Shown here: piece after piece, positions 48,715-56,241 of the stretch | How positions within the stretch are numbered: the first letter of the stretch is position 1 | Layout: the number at the start of each line of letters is the position of its first letter | From: Phyllobacterium sp. 628 | GTDB lineage: Bacteria > Pseudomonadota > Alphaproteobacteria > Rhizobiales > Rhizobiaceae | Length of the DNA: 64,000 nucleotides | Assembly: GCF_014189505.1 (NCBI RefSeq) | Contig: NZ_CP050301.1 | Location: 813,501-877,500 of the forward strand | Direction: 5' to 3' | Program-made: the position numbers and the translations under genes | The notes under the pieces: generated by a model | The model's input: only the letters and a program-made list of their open reading frames with translations | Told to the model about the DNA's origin: nothing | The model's database searches: none

Positions 48715-50295
48715 ATGAGTAAGCTTGCAGCAACATTTCGCCTGATCCGGGCCGGATGGATCATGACGCGCGAAGGCGTTATTTCCGCACTGCCTGCCGA
48801 GGGGCTGAGCGGTCTTCCGGCGTTTGGTCATCGCGTCGCCGGGCTTTTGGCCCGCCGGCGTGCCCGCACGGCACGCCGTTCAGAGCGTATGTCGCGCGCT
48901 ATCAACAAGCTCGGACCATCCTATGTAAAGCTCGGCCAGTTTCTGGCTACGCGGCCGGATGTCGTCGGAACCGAAGTAGCCGATGATCTGGCGCTTTTGC
49001 AGGACCAGCTGGATTTCTTCCCGATGGAGGCTGCGGTCAAAGCCATCGAGGGTTCGCTTGGCCGCACAGTCAGCGACCTCTATGTCAGTCTTGGCGAACC
49101 GATAGCTGCAGCGTCGATTGCGCAGGTGCATCCCGCTTATGTCAAAACCAATGGCGAAGATCGCAAGGTCGCCGTCAAAGTTGTGCGGCCCGGCGTGCGT
49201 CAGCGCTTTAATAATGATCTGGAAAGCTTCTTTCTGGTGGCAAAATGGCAGGAACGTTATGTGCCCGCCACCCGCCGTCTCCGGCCGATCGAAGTCACCC
49301 GCACTCTGGCGCAGACCACGCGTATTGAGATGGATCTGCGGCTTGAAGCGGCGGCTCTGTCGGAAATCGGCGAGAACACCAAAGACGATCCGGGTTTCCG
49401 CGTGCCGACGGTCGATTGGGAGCGTACCGGGCGCGATGTCCTGACGCTGGAGTGGATCGACGGCATCAAGATGTCGGATACGGAAGGGCTGCGTGCCGCC
49501 GGTCACAACCTGGTCGGTCTGGCCGAAACGCTGATCCAGTCCTTCCTGCGCCATACGCTGCGGGACGGATTTTTCCATGCCGACATGCATCCGGGCAACC
49601 TGTTCGTTGATGATCAGGGCCATATTGTTGCAGTAGACTTTGGCATCACCGGCCGCCTCGGCAAGAAAGAACGGCGGTTTCTTGCCGAAATCCTCTTTGG
49701 CTTCATCACCCGCGATTATGTCCGGGTTGCCGAAGTACATTTCGAAGCCGGTTACGTGCCGCACCACCATGACGTCGCGAGTTTTGCCCAGGCGATCCGC
49801 GCCATTGGCGAGCCCATCCATGGCCAGCCTGCCGAAACCATTTCCATGGCCAAGCTGCTGACGCTGTTGTTCGAGGTCACCGAACTCTTCGACATGGAAA
49901 CCCGGCCTGAACTGGTCATGCTGCAGAAAACCATGGTGGTGGTCGAAGGCGTATCGCGTACGCTCGATCCGCATTTCAACATGTGGAAGGCCTCCGAGCC
50001 TGTCGTTGGCGATTGGATTCGCCGCAATCTCGGGCCGCTGGGTATTCTCGCCGATGCACGCGAAGGCGTGGGCGCATTGTTGCATATGGCGCGTCAGGCG
50101 CCGGATCTCGTGGCACGGGCCGACCGCCTCTCCAAAGAGCTCGACCGCATGGCGGAGCAAGGTTTCCGCTTTGATGACGAGACCGCAAAAGCCATAGGGA
50201 AGGCAGAGGCGCGGCATACGCGTTCCGGCCGTGTTGCGCTTTGGGTGATTGCAACTTGCCTTGTTATTATTACATACGCTCTTCTTTTTGCTTGA
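48715..50295 (+). CDS. ubiB: Ubiquinone biosynthesis protein, ABC1/ADCK-type kinase-like
   Basis: A 526-residue UbiB. The KxGQ signature is in LGPSYVKLGQFLATRPD near residue 70, the Ala-rich loop in AAASIAQVHPA, the catalytic loop in HADMHPGNLFVD and the metal motif in VDFGITGR. A C-terminal membrane anchor (ALWVIATCLVIITYALLF) ends the protein, as usual. Acts at the inner membrane to support ubiquinone assembly. Follows ubiE after 8 bases. Confidence 0.95.
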   Translation: MSKLAATFRLIRAGWIMTREGVISALPAEGLSGLPAFGHRVAGLLARRRARTARRSERMSRAINKLGPSYVKLGQFLATRPDVVGTEVADDLALLQDQLDFFPMEAAVKAIEGSLGRTVSDLYVSLGEPIAAASIAQVHPAYVKTNGEDRKVAVKVVRPGVRQRFNNDLESFFLVAKWQERYVPATRRLRPIEVTRTLAQTTRIEMDLRLEAAALSEIGENTKDDPGFRVPTVDWERTGRDVLTLEWIDGIKMSDTEGLRAAGHNLVGLAETLIQSFLRHTLRDGFFHADMHPGNLFVDDQGHIVAVDFGITGRLGKKERRFLAEILFGFITRDYVRVAEVHFEAGYVPHHHDVASFAQAIRAIGEPIHGQPAETISMAKLLTLLFEVTELFDMETRPELVMLQKTMVVVEGVSRTLDPHFNMWKASEPVVGDWIRRNLGPLGILADAREGVGALLHMARQAPDLVARADRLSKELDRMAEQGFRFDDETAKAIGKAEARHTRSGRVALWVIATCLVIITYALLFA

Positions 50296-50360
50296 ATTTA
50301 CGGCTAAAGTGATTGCAATGATTGCACTTCCGGCAATCAATTGCGCAGGAGTGCAATCAT

Positions 50361-51839
50361 ATGGCCAGCATCACCATCCGTAATCTGGATGACGCCACCA
50401 AGGAAAGGCTGCGTTTACGCGCCGCAGCCCATGGCCGTTCCATGGAAGAGGAAGTGCGCCTGCTGCTTGGTGAAATCACCCATGATGGTGTTTCACCCTC
50501 CCCCTTGTGGGGAGGGTCGGACCAAAGGTCCGGGGTGGGGGTTCAACAGTCCGGATTTCCCCCCGCCCCGCCGCTTCGCAGCGACTCTCCCCACAAGGGG
50601 GAAGGTAAGTACGTTCTCGCTCAATCGCTCACCAACCGGCGCATCCTGCTCATCATTGGCGGCGGTATTGCAGCCTATAAATGTCTCGATCTGATCCGGC
50701 GTCTGCGCGAACGCGGCGCGCATGTCCGGCCCGTCCTGACCAAAGCGGCCGAGGAATTTGTCACGCCGCTTTCCGTTGGCGCACTGGCCGCTGACAAGGT
50801 CTTCACCGAGCTGTTTTCACGGGAGGACGAACACGATGTCGGCCATATCCGTCTGTCGCGTGAAGCTGACCTCATCGTTGTGGGTCCGGCGACAGCGGAT
50901 CTGATGGCCAAGATGGCCAATGGCCACGCTAACGATCTCGCCTCCGCTGTGCTGATGGCAACGGACAAGCCGGTCCTGATCGCTCCGGCCATGAATCCGC
51001 GCATGTGGAATCATCCGGCGACGAAGCGCAATCGCACAACGCTGGAAAAGGACGGCATTCGCTTTGTCGGTCCCAATAGCGGCGAGATGGCTGAAAGCGG
51101 CGAAAGCGGTGCTGGCCGCATGGCCGAACCACTGGAAATCGTGGCTGCCATCGAAAAGCTTCTGGATCGCGGACCCAAGCCCTTGGCTGGCAAAACCATC
51201 GTGATGACTTCCGGCCCGACCTATGAACCGATTGATCCGGTCCGTTACATCGCAAACCGCTCCTCGGGCAAACAGGGTCATGCCATTGCCGCTGCTCTGG
51301 CCCGGCTTGGCGCTACAGTGCGGCTGGTTTCCGGCCCGGTCACCATCGCCGATCCCGAAGGCGTATCGGTGGTCCACGTGGAATCAGCGCGGGAAATGCG
51401 CGATGCGGTTGAGCAGTTCCTTCCTGCCGATGCCGCTGTCATGGTCGCCGCCGTTGCCGACTGGCGGACCGCCAATGAAGCCGGCGAAAAGATCAAGAAA
51501 CAGCCGGGCGAGGCCGCGCCTGCGCTGCAAATGGTAGAAAACCCGGATATTTTGGCCGGTATTGGCCATAACAGGCAGCGCCCGCGCCTCGTTGTCGGCT
51601 TTGCGGCGGAGACGCAGGACCTGCTTACGAACGCCCGTAAAAAACTCGACAAGAAGGGCGCGGACTGGATTGTCGCCAATGATGTCAGCCACACGACAGG
51701 AGTCATGGGCGGGGATCGCAACGCGGTGCGGATCGTCACCCGCTCTGGTGTCGAGGAGTGGCCTGACATGAGCAAGGAAGAGGTCGCCGAACGGCTGGCG
51801 GAACGGATCGCCGCCGCTTTGCAGACGATCGAAGTATGA
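50361..51839 (+). CDS. coaBC: CoaBC (PPC decarboxylase / phosphopantothenate-cysteine ligase) fused to an N-terminal RHH antitoxin-like domain
   Basis: A 492-residue protein of three parts. Residues 1-43 are a FitA/Arc-type ribbon-helix-helix domain (ASITIRNLDDATKERLRLRA, HGRSMEEEVR). Residues about 46-82 are encoded by a palindromic repeat. The rest is the CoA biosynthesis bifunctional enzyme: flavin decarboxylase part with GGGIAAYKCLDLIRRL, PAMNPRMW and HHD-type region, then CoaB with TSGPTYEPIDPVRYIANRSS and KKGADWIVANDVS. AGGAGTG lies before the ATG at 50361. No toxin gene is adjacent. The start of CoaC proper would be near 50635, where no good internal start is seen. Its stop overlaps the next gene (ATGA). 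Confidence 0.88.
   Translation: MASITIRNLDDATKERLRLRAAAHGRSMEEEVRLLLGEITHDGVSPSPLWGGSDQRSGVGVQQSGFPPAPPLRSDSPHKGEGKYVLAQSLTNRRILLIIGGGIAAYKCLDLIRRLRERGAHVRPVLTKAAEEFVTPLSVGALAADKVFTELFSREDEHDVGHIRLSREADLIVVGPATADLMAKMANGHANDLASAVLMATDKPVLIAPAMNPRMWNHPATKRNRTTLEKDGIRFVGPNSGEMAESGESGAGRMAEPLEIVAAIEKLLDRGPKPLAGKTIVMTSGPTYEPIDPVRYIANRSSGKQGHAIAAALARLGATVRLVSGPVTIADPEGVSVVHVESAREMRDAVEQFLPADAAVMVAAVADWRTANEAGEKIKKQPGEAAPALQMVENPDILAGIGHNRQRPRLVVGFAAETQDLLTNARKKLDKKGADWIVANDVSHTTGVMGGDRNAVRIVTRSGVEEWPDMSKEEVAERLAERIAAALQTIEV
50496..50605. repeat. 110-bp palindromic repeat inside the coaBC coding region
   Basis: The outer arms are CCCTCCCCCTTGTGGGGAG and CTCTCCCCACAAGGGGG. Inside are CGGACC-AAA-GGTCCG and a CGCTTCGCAGCG hairpin. 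This is the layout of a repeat common between genes in Hyphomicrobiales (comparable in size to Brucella Bru-RS elements; from memory). Here it is read through in frame, giving SPSPLWGGSDQRSGVG...SPHKGEG as a protein linker. Confidence 0.85.
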
Positions 51840-52348
51840 CGTTCACGCTTAGATCGGCGCAGCCCGCCGACGCGCTTGATCTTGCAGCCTTGTCGATTCA
51901 AGTCTGGCTGCACACCTATGCCAAGTCGGGTATACGTGGGCACCTTTCCCGCTATGTTTTCGACGCGTTCACGCAAGAAAAACTTGCGGCAGAAATTGCC
52001 GATGCAACAAAACATCTAATTCTATGCGAGGTAGATGAATGCCTCGTCGGGTTTGTCAAAATCGGCCTTCCTGCCCATTGTCCTATTCGGCAGATCAATA
52101 CGCCTGAAATCGAAACGCTCTATGTGCAGGCGCATTTTGCCGGGCACGGCATCGGCAGTGCACTGTTGCGGGCAGCAATGGATCATTGCCGCGAACGTGG
52201 CTGGAGCGACGTGTTTCTGTTGGTAAATCTTGAGAATAGCCGCGCAAGGCAATTTTACGAAAGCAAGGCGTTCGACAGAATCGGTACGGTTGATTTCGTG
52301 CTGGAAGATGAGCGCCATGCCAATGCTGTTCTCGTCAAAAAGCTTTAG
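51836..52348 (+). CDS. GNAT-family N-acetyltransferase
   Basis: A 170-residue GNAT protein. The acetyl-CoA site is in ETLYVQAHFAGHGIGSALLR, followed by LLVNLENSRARQFYESKAF, the usual late motif. It overlaps the coaBC stop by ATGA and is part of that transcript. Substrate unknown. Confidence 0.88.
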   Translation: MTFTLRSAQPADALDLAALSIQVWLHTYAKSGIRGHLSRYVFDAFTQEKLAAEIADATKHLILCEVDECLVGFVKIGLPAHCPIRQINTPEIETLYVQAHFAGHGIGSALLRAAMDHCRERGWSDVFLLVNLENSRARQFYESKAFDRIGTVDFVLEDERHANAVLVKKL

Positions 52349-52432
52349 TTTCTCTGCCACTCAAGAGGTCGTTTGACTTGGCGCGGCACAGCGGTCAGAA
52401 ATGCCGACACATTCATTGCTTACGGACATACC

Positions 52433-52966
52433 ATGACCGCCACTGTTCCTGTCGTTGAAACCGAGCGCCTTATCCTGCGCGAGCATCGCCTTGAGGATTT
52501 TGAAGCACTCCATGCCGTGTGGACACTGCCTCCCGTCTACGAGTTCATCTCCGGCAAGCCCTCGACGCGCGAGCTTTCCTGGAGCCGCCTGTTGAAATAT
52601 GCGGGACTGTGGGCTCTGAACGGCTACGGCTTCTGGGCGGTGGAAGACAAGGCCACCGGCCGTTATATCGGGGATCTCGGTTTTGCCAATTTCCTCCGGG
52701 ATATCGAACCGCCTTTCGGTGATACGCCGGAGATGGGCTGGGTTCTCGATCCGGAAATTCACGGCAAGGGCTATGCCAGCGAGGCCGTGGCTGCGGCGGC
52801 AGCGTGGGGTGATGGCTTCTTCAAGCAGGACCGCGCGGTCTGCATTATCTCGCCTGAGAATGCTGCTTCCATTCGGGTTGCTGAAAAAGCCGGCTTCACG
52901 CAGATTGGTGAAATTCAGTATACGGGTGAAACGGTGTTGCTGCTGGAACGAAAGTTCAGGCGATAA
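52433..52966 (+). CDS. GNAT-family N-acetyltransferase (RimJ/RimL type)
   Basis: A 177-residue acetyltransferase_3 protein beginning VETERLILREHRLEDFE, the typical start of the RimJ/RimL group, with GWVLDPEIHGKGYASEAVAA as the acetyl-CoA loop and ENAASIRVAEKAGF near the end. The start at 52433 follows the family; the frame is open from 52373. A terminator follows 10 bases after the stop. Possible targets are ribosomal protein N-termini or small molecules. Confidence 0.88.
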   Translation: MTATVPVVETERLILREHRLEDFEALHAVWTLPPVYEFISGKPSTRELSWSRLLKYAGLWALNGYGFWAVEDKATGRYIGDLGFANFLRDIEPPFGDTPEMGWVLDPEIHGKGYASEAVAAAAAWGDGFFKQDRAVCIISPENAASIRVAEKAGFTQIGEIQYTGETVLLLERKFRR

Positions 52967-52975
52967 TCCGATATA

Positions 52976-53006
52976 CGAAAGGCCGGTATAAACAACCGGC
53001 CTTTCG
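52976..53006 (+). terminator. Rho-independent terminator of the ubiE-coaBC-GNAT unit
   Basis: CGAAAGGCCGG and CCGGCCTTTCG form an 11-bp perfect stem with a 9-base loop, followed by TTTG. The symmetric A- and T-rich ends let it also stop the minus-strand VOC gene that ends at 53030. Confidence 0.9.
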
Positions 53007-53029
53007 TTTGAAATTACGTAAGTAAATAC

Positions 53030-53395
53030 TTACCAATTGTCATCCTTCTGTGAAACATGATGGATGATCTGATTCGGGCTGCTGATCCAGAAATCCTGAT
53101 GTCCTTCGGGCAGTTTCTCGATCTCGTCGCAGCGAATAATGCCCGCGTCTTTGAGATGCACAGCGGCGATCCTAAGATCATCAGCTGCGATTTCGAGCCA
53201 CAGTTCCGTCTGGCTCATCCCCGGCGCCTTGTCGATCCACAACTGGTTTGAGCCGAAGTGAAAGCCGATAGAAGGCAAATGGTTTTCCAGCAGCTTCAGG
53301 CCGATCACATCGCGGTAGAAGGCGACTGTTGCCTCATACTGGTGCGGCGGAACTTTCATGGCAATGTTGCGGCTGCCTTCATAAGCAGGTTTCAT
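53030..53395 (-). CDS. VOC-family (glyoxalase/bleomycin resistance) protein
   Basis: A 121-residue single-domain VOC protein: two babbb units with RNIAMKVPPHQYEATVAFYR at the start and QTELWLEIAADDL in the second half. AAGGGA lies before the ATG at 53395, which is better than the longer frame to 53416. It is the third gene of an ArsR-SRPBCC-VOC operon. Metal ligands are not complete enough to predict an enzyme; a ligand-binding role is possible. Confidence 0.82.
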   Translation of the reverse strand: MKPAYEGSRNIAMKVPPHQYEATVAFYRDVIGLKLLENHLPSIGFHFGSNQLWIDKAPGMSQTELWLEIAADDLRIAAVHLKDAGIIRCDEIEKLPEGHQDFWISSPNQIIHHVSQKDDNW

Positions 53396-53412
53396 CGGTT
53401 TTCCCTTGGCGT

Positions 53413-53955
53413 TCACTGGGGTAGGGCCCGGTCGTACTCGCCCTCAAGCTGTTCCATTTTCGACCAGAAAATGGCGGGCTTTGTGCCATTGAGCTGGGCG
53501 ATGAGCACGCTGAGGTGGGTGTGCCATCCGCTGGCAACGCTGACCATGCCGCCACGGCTGGAAAGGCGGCTATGGGTAACTGTCAGCAATGTATCCGGTC
53601 CGACGGCCTGCAATTCGAAACTGACCTCGGATGGCTCGCTTTCGCCGGACCATGTAAAGGACAGGAATGTCGGCGGCTCGCAGCGCAACACCGTGCCAGT
53701 GTTCTTGGTGCCTTCATATTTGCGGTATTTCTCCGGGGTCGGCTCGCTCGACAGCTGCGAATGCTGGAACGTCAGCTCGACAGGGCCACCTGCGTGGTCG
53801 GCCATCGGGCCTTTGGCAAGCCATTTGCCGCGCTTTTCCGAGTCTGTGATATAGTCCCATACGCGCTCCACCGGTCCCGGCAGAAGCCGTTCGATGCGGA
53901 CTGTACGCTGTGCTGTGGCAACGCCAAGCTGGTCATTTCCCTGATGCAGACTCAT
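53413..53955 (-). CDS. SRPBCC-family (AHSA1-like) protein
   Basis: A 180-residue START/SRPBCC-fold protein of the AHSA1 group. It begins with VRIERLLPGPVERVWDYITD and ends with SGWHTHLSVLIAQLNG, both usual in the family. The frame is open much further upstream across the regulator gene; the ATG at 53955, 4 bases after the ArsR stop, is the natural start. Such proteins regularly pair with ArsR regulators; ligand unknown. Confidence 0.85.
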   Translation of the reverse strand: MSLHQGNDQLGVATAQRTVRIERLLPGPVERVWDYITDSEKRGKWLAKGPMADHAGGPVELTFQHSQLSSEPTPEKYRKYEGTKNTGTVLRCEPPTFLSFTWSGESEPSEVSFELQAVGPDTLLTVTHSRLSSRGGMVSVASGWHTHLSVLIAQLNGTKPAIFWSKMEQLEGEYDRALPQ

Positions 53956-53959
53956 GATC

Positions 53960-54358
53960 CTACTCCTTTGTACCTGGTTTGGTTTTGGAAGCCTTCGCCG
54001 GCTTCCGTTTTGCCTTTGCGGCCTGCGCGCGGTCTTCGGCACGCAGCATGTCTTCCAGATCGTCCAGGCGCTCCTCCCAGAACTGTTCGTAATAACGCAG
54101 CCATTCCTGCGCTTCGGCCATTCGCGCCGCCTGCAACGTGCAGATATGTGTCCGGCCCTGAACGTGGCGTTGAACCAATCCTGCTGCCTCGAGCACCTTG
54201 ATATGCTTGGAGGCTCCGGCCAGCGACATATTGAACGGTGTCGCCAGTTCGCTGACGGTGCGTTCGCTTGTCGAAAGCCGGTGCAGCATGGCCCTCCGCG
54301 TCGGATCGGAGAGAGCGTGAAAGACGGCGTCGAGATGAGGGGCGTAATGTTCAACCAT
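53960..54358 (-). CDS. ArsR-family transcriptional regulator
   Basis: A 132-residue winged-helix regulator. The HTH lies in ERTVSELATPFNMSLAGASK with the N-terminal HALSDPTRRAMLHRL helix. There is no ArsR metal-binding CxC, so it probably is not a metal sensor. The C-terminus is a basic Lys/Ala tail. First gene of the operon with the SRPBCC and VOC genes and probably autoregulated through the ATTAAACC repeats in its promoter. The start at 54358 lacks a Shine-Dalgarno and sits right at the predicted transcription start. Confidence 0.88.
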   Translation of the reverse strand: MVEHYAPHLDAVFHALSDPTRRAMLHRLSTSERTVSELATPFNMSLAGASKHIKVLEAAGLVQRHVQGRTHICTLQAARMAEAQEWLRYYEQFWEERLDDLEDMLRAEDRAQAAKAKRKPAKASKTKPGTKE

Positions 54359-54360
54359 AA

Positions 54361-54407
54361 GGTTTAATATACGCACGCAAATTTCATTGTCAACTGATTG
54401 GTTTAAT
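54361..54407 (-). promoter_or_regulatory. Promoter of the ArsR operon with repeated ATTAAACC boxes, probably leaderless
   Basis: On the minus strand TTGACA (54393-54388) and TATATT (54371-54366) are 16 bases apart, a near-consensus sigma-70 promoter. The ATG begins 7 bases after the -10 box, so transcription should start at or next to the start codon. ATTAAACC occurs twice, flanking the promoter (54368-54361 and 54407-54400), a likely ArsR-family operator pair. Confidence 0.7.
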
Positions 54408-54503
54408 GTTTTTGCTTTTCAATTTGGCTTGGCTATATCGAACCCGTGCCCTGATTGGTTACAGGTCACGGGATAGCACTCGAATTTCACGATAAAGCTG
54501 GGA

Positions 54504-56093
54504 TCAGGCGGCTTTTTCGCGGACCTGGTAATCCTTGATCGCCGCAAAGCGGATGTCTTTCCAGCGTTCAGCTTCATAGGACAGCGAGAACGAATTCTGC
54601 GCCAGAAACACCGGGTCATTGTCGAGATCATGGGCAATATCGGCGCGGTGCGCGTCAACGAAACGCTGCAATTCCAGCGGATTGTCGGCAGAAATCCAGC
54701 GGGCAATGGTAAAGCGCGCCGGTTCGAAGCCGACAGGCAACGTATATTCGACCTTCAGCCGCTCGGTCAGAACATCGATCTGCAGCGCGCCAACCACGCC
54801 AACAATTGCAGGCGATCCATCATCCGGCAGGAACAGCTGAACAACGCCTTCTTCCGCCATCTGCTGTAGAGCTTCACGCAGCTTCTTGGCTTTCATTGCA
54901 TCGTCAAGCCGCACCCGGCGCAGGATTTCCGGAGCAAAGTTGGGAACGCCGCGGAACAGAATGTCCTCGCCCTCGGTCAGCGTATCGCCAATGCGCAAAG
55001 TGCCGTGGTTGGGAATGCCGACCACGTCGCCAGCCCAGGCCTCATCGGCAATCTGACGGCTGCGGGCAAAGAAGAACTGCGGCGCTGACAGGCTCATTGG
55101 CTTGCCGGTACGCACCAGCTTGGCTTTCATGCCGCGGGACAGCTTGCCGGAGCAGACGCGCAGGAAGGCGATGCGGTCGCGGTGGTTCGGGTCCATATTG
55201 GCTTGAATCTTGAAAACGAAACCGGTCATCTTGTCTTCGGTCGCCTCGACGCGGCGCGTATCGGCGTCCTGCGCGCGCGGGCTCGGGCCGAAATCGCAGA
55301 AAGCTTCGATCAGGTCGCGCACGCCGTAATTGCGCAGCGCCGAACCGAAATAGACCGGCGTCAGATGGCCTTCGCGGAACGCCTGCAGGTCGAAGGGATT
55401 GCAGGCATCGCGCGCCAGCGTCACCTCGTCGATCCATGCCTGACGTTCATTTTCGGGCAGCAGTCCCGACGCGCCGGAGGCCTCCGGGCCATTAACGGCA
55501 ACGGGCACTTCTTCCTCGTCGCGGCGGCGCACCGTGTTGTCCTGTAGATTGTAGGTGCCGGCAAAGCTCTTGCCCCTGCCGATTGGCCAGGTGATCGGTG
55601 CAGTATCCAGCGCCAGCTTCTGCTCAATCTCGTCGAGAATCTCGTAAGGATCGCGGCTTTCGCGGTCCATCTTGTTGACGAAGGTAACAATCGGGATATC
55701 GCGCATACGGCACACTTCGAACAGCTTCAGCGTCCGCGCTTCGATACCCTTGGCCGCGTCGATAACCATGACAGCACTGTCAACGGCGGTGAGGGTACGA
55801 TAGGTGTCATCGGCAAAATCTTCGTGGCCCGGCGTATCCAGCAGGTTGAAGATGCAATCCTTGTATTCGAAAGTCATCACCGAGGTGACAACCGAAATGC
55901 CGCGATCACGCTCAATATTCATCCAGTCCGACCGAGTCTGGATACGGTCCTTCTTCGCCTTTACCTCACCCGCCAACTGGATGGCTCCGCCGAAAAGCAG
56001 CAGCTTTTCGGTCAGCGTGGTTTTACCGGCGTCCGGGTGCGCGATGATCGCAAAGGTACGGCGTTTGGAAACGGGATGGTCGGCAGAAGACAT
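54504..56093 (-). CDS. prfC: Peptide chain release factor 3
   Basis: A 529-residue GTPase that removes RF1/RF2 from the ribosome after termination; the length equals E. coli RF3. GTPase motifs are AHPDAGKTTLTEKLL (G1), LLDTPGHEDFADDT (G3) and FVNKMDRESRDP (G4). The ATG at 56093 gives the family N-terminus; a TTG six codons upstream is rejected. Monocistronic, to judge by neighbours. Confidence 0.95.
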   Translation of the reverse strand: MSSADHPVSKRRTFAIIAHPDAGKTTLTEKLLLFGGAIQLAGEVKAKKDRIQTRSDWMNIERDRGISVVTSVMTFEYKDCIFNLLDTPGHEDFADDTYRTLTAVDSAVMVIDAAKGIEARTLKLFEVCRMRDIPIVTFVNKMDRESRDPYEILDEIEQKLALDTAPITWPIGRGKSFAGTYNLQDNTVRRRDEEEVPVAVNGPEASGASGLLPENERQAWIDEVTLARDACNPFDLQAFREGHLTPVYFGSALRNYGVRDLIEAFCDFGPSPRAQDADTRRVEATEDKMTGFVFKIQANMDPNHRDRIAFLRVCSGKLSRGMKAKLVRTGKPMSLSAPQFFFARSRQIADEAWAGDVVGIPNHGTLRIGDTLTEGEDILFRGVPNFAPEILRRVRLDDAMKAKKLREALQQMAEEGVVQLFLPDDGSPAIVGVVGALQIDVLTERLKVEYTLPVGFEPARFTIARWISADNPLELQRFVDAHRADIAHDLDNDPVFLAQNSFSLSYEAERWKDIRFAAIKDYQVREKAA

Positions 56094-56241
56094 GAAGCAG
56101 CTCGAACTCAATAATCGTAGGGTTGCGCGCCTTCTATCAGCCGAAGCCTTTGCCGTCGACTGTCAATTCTGAATAGCACCTTTGCCGCGTGCTGGGAGAA
56201 ATGAACAACCTACGAATATTAGGCTTATCTTCATCCATATC

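Noticed and set aside
48880..50340. Minus-strand open frame (486 codons) opposite ubiB
   Set aside because: Antisense shadow of ubiB; the residue pattern is that of reverse-read high-GC coding sequence.
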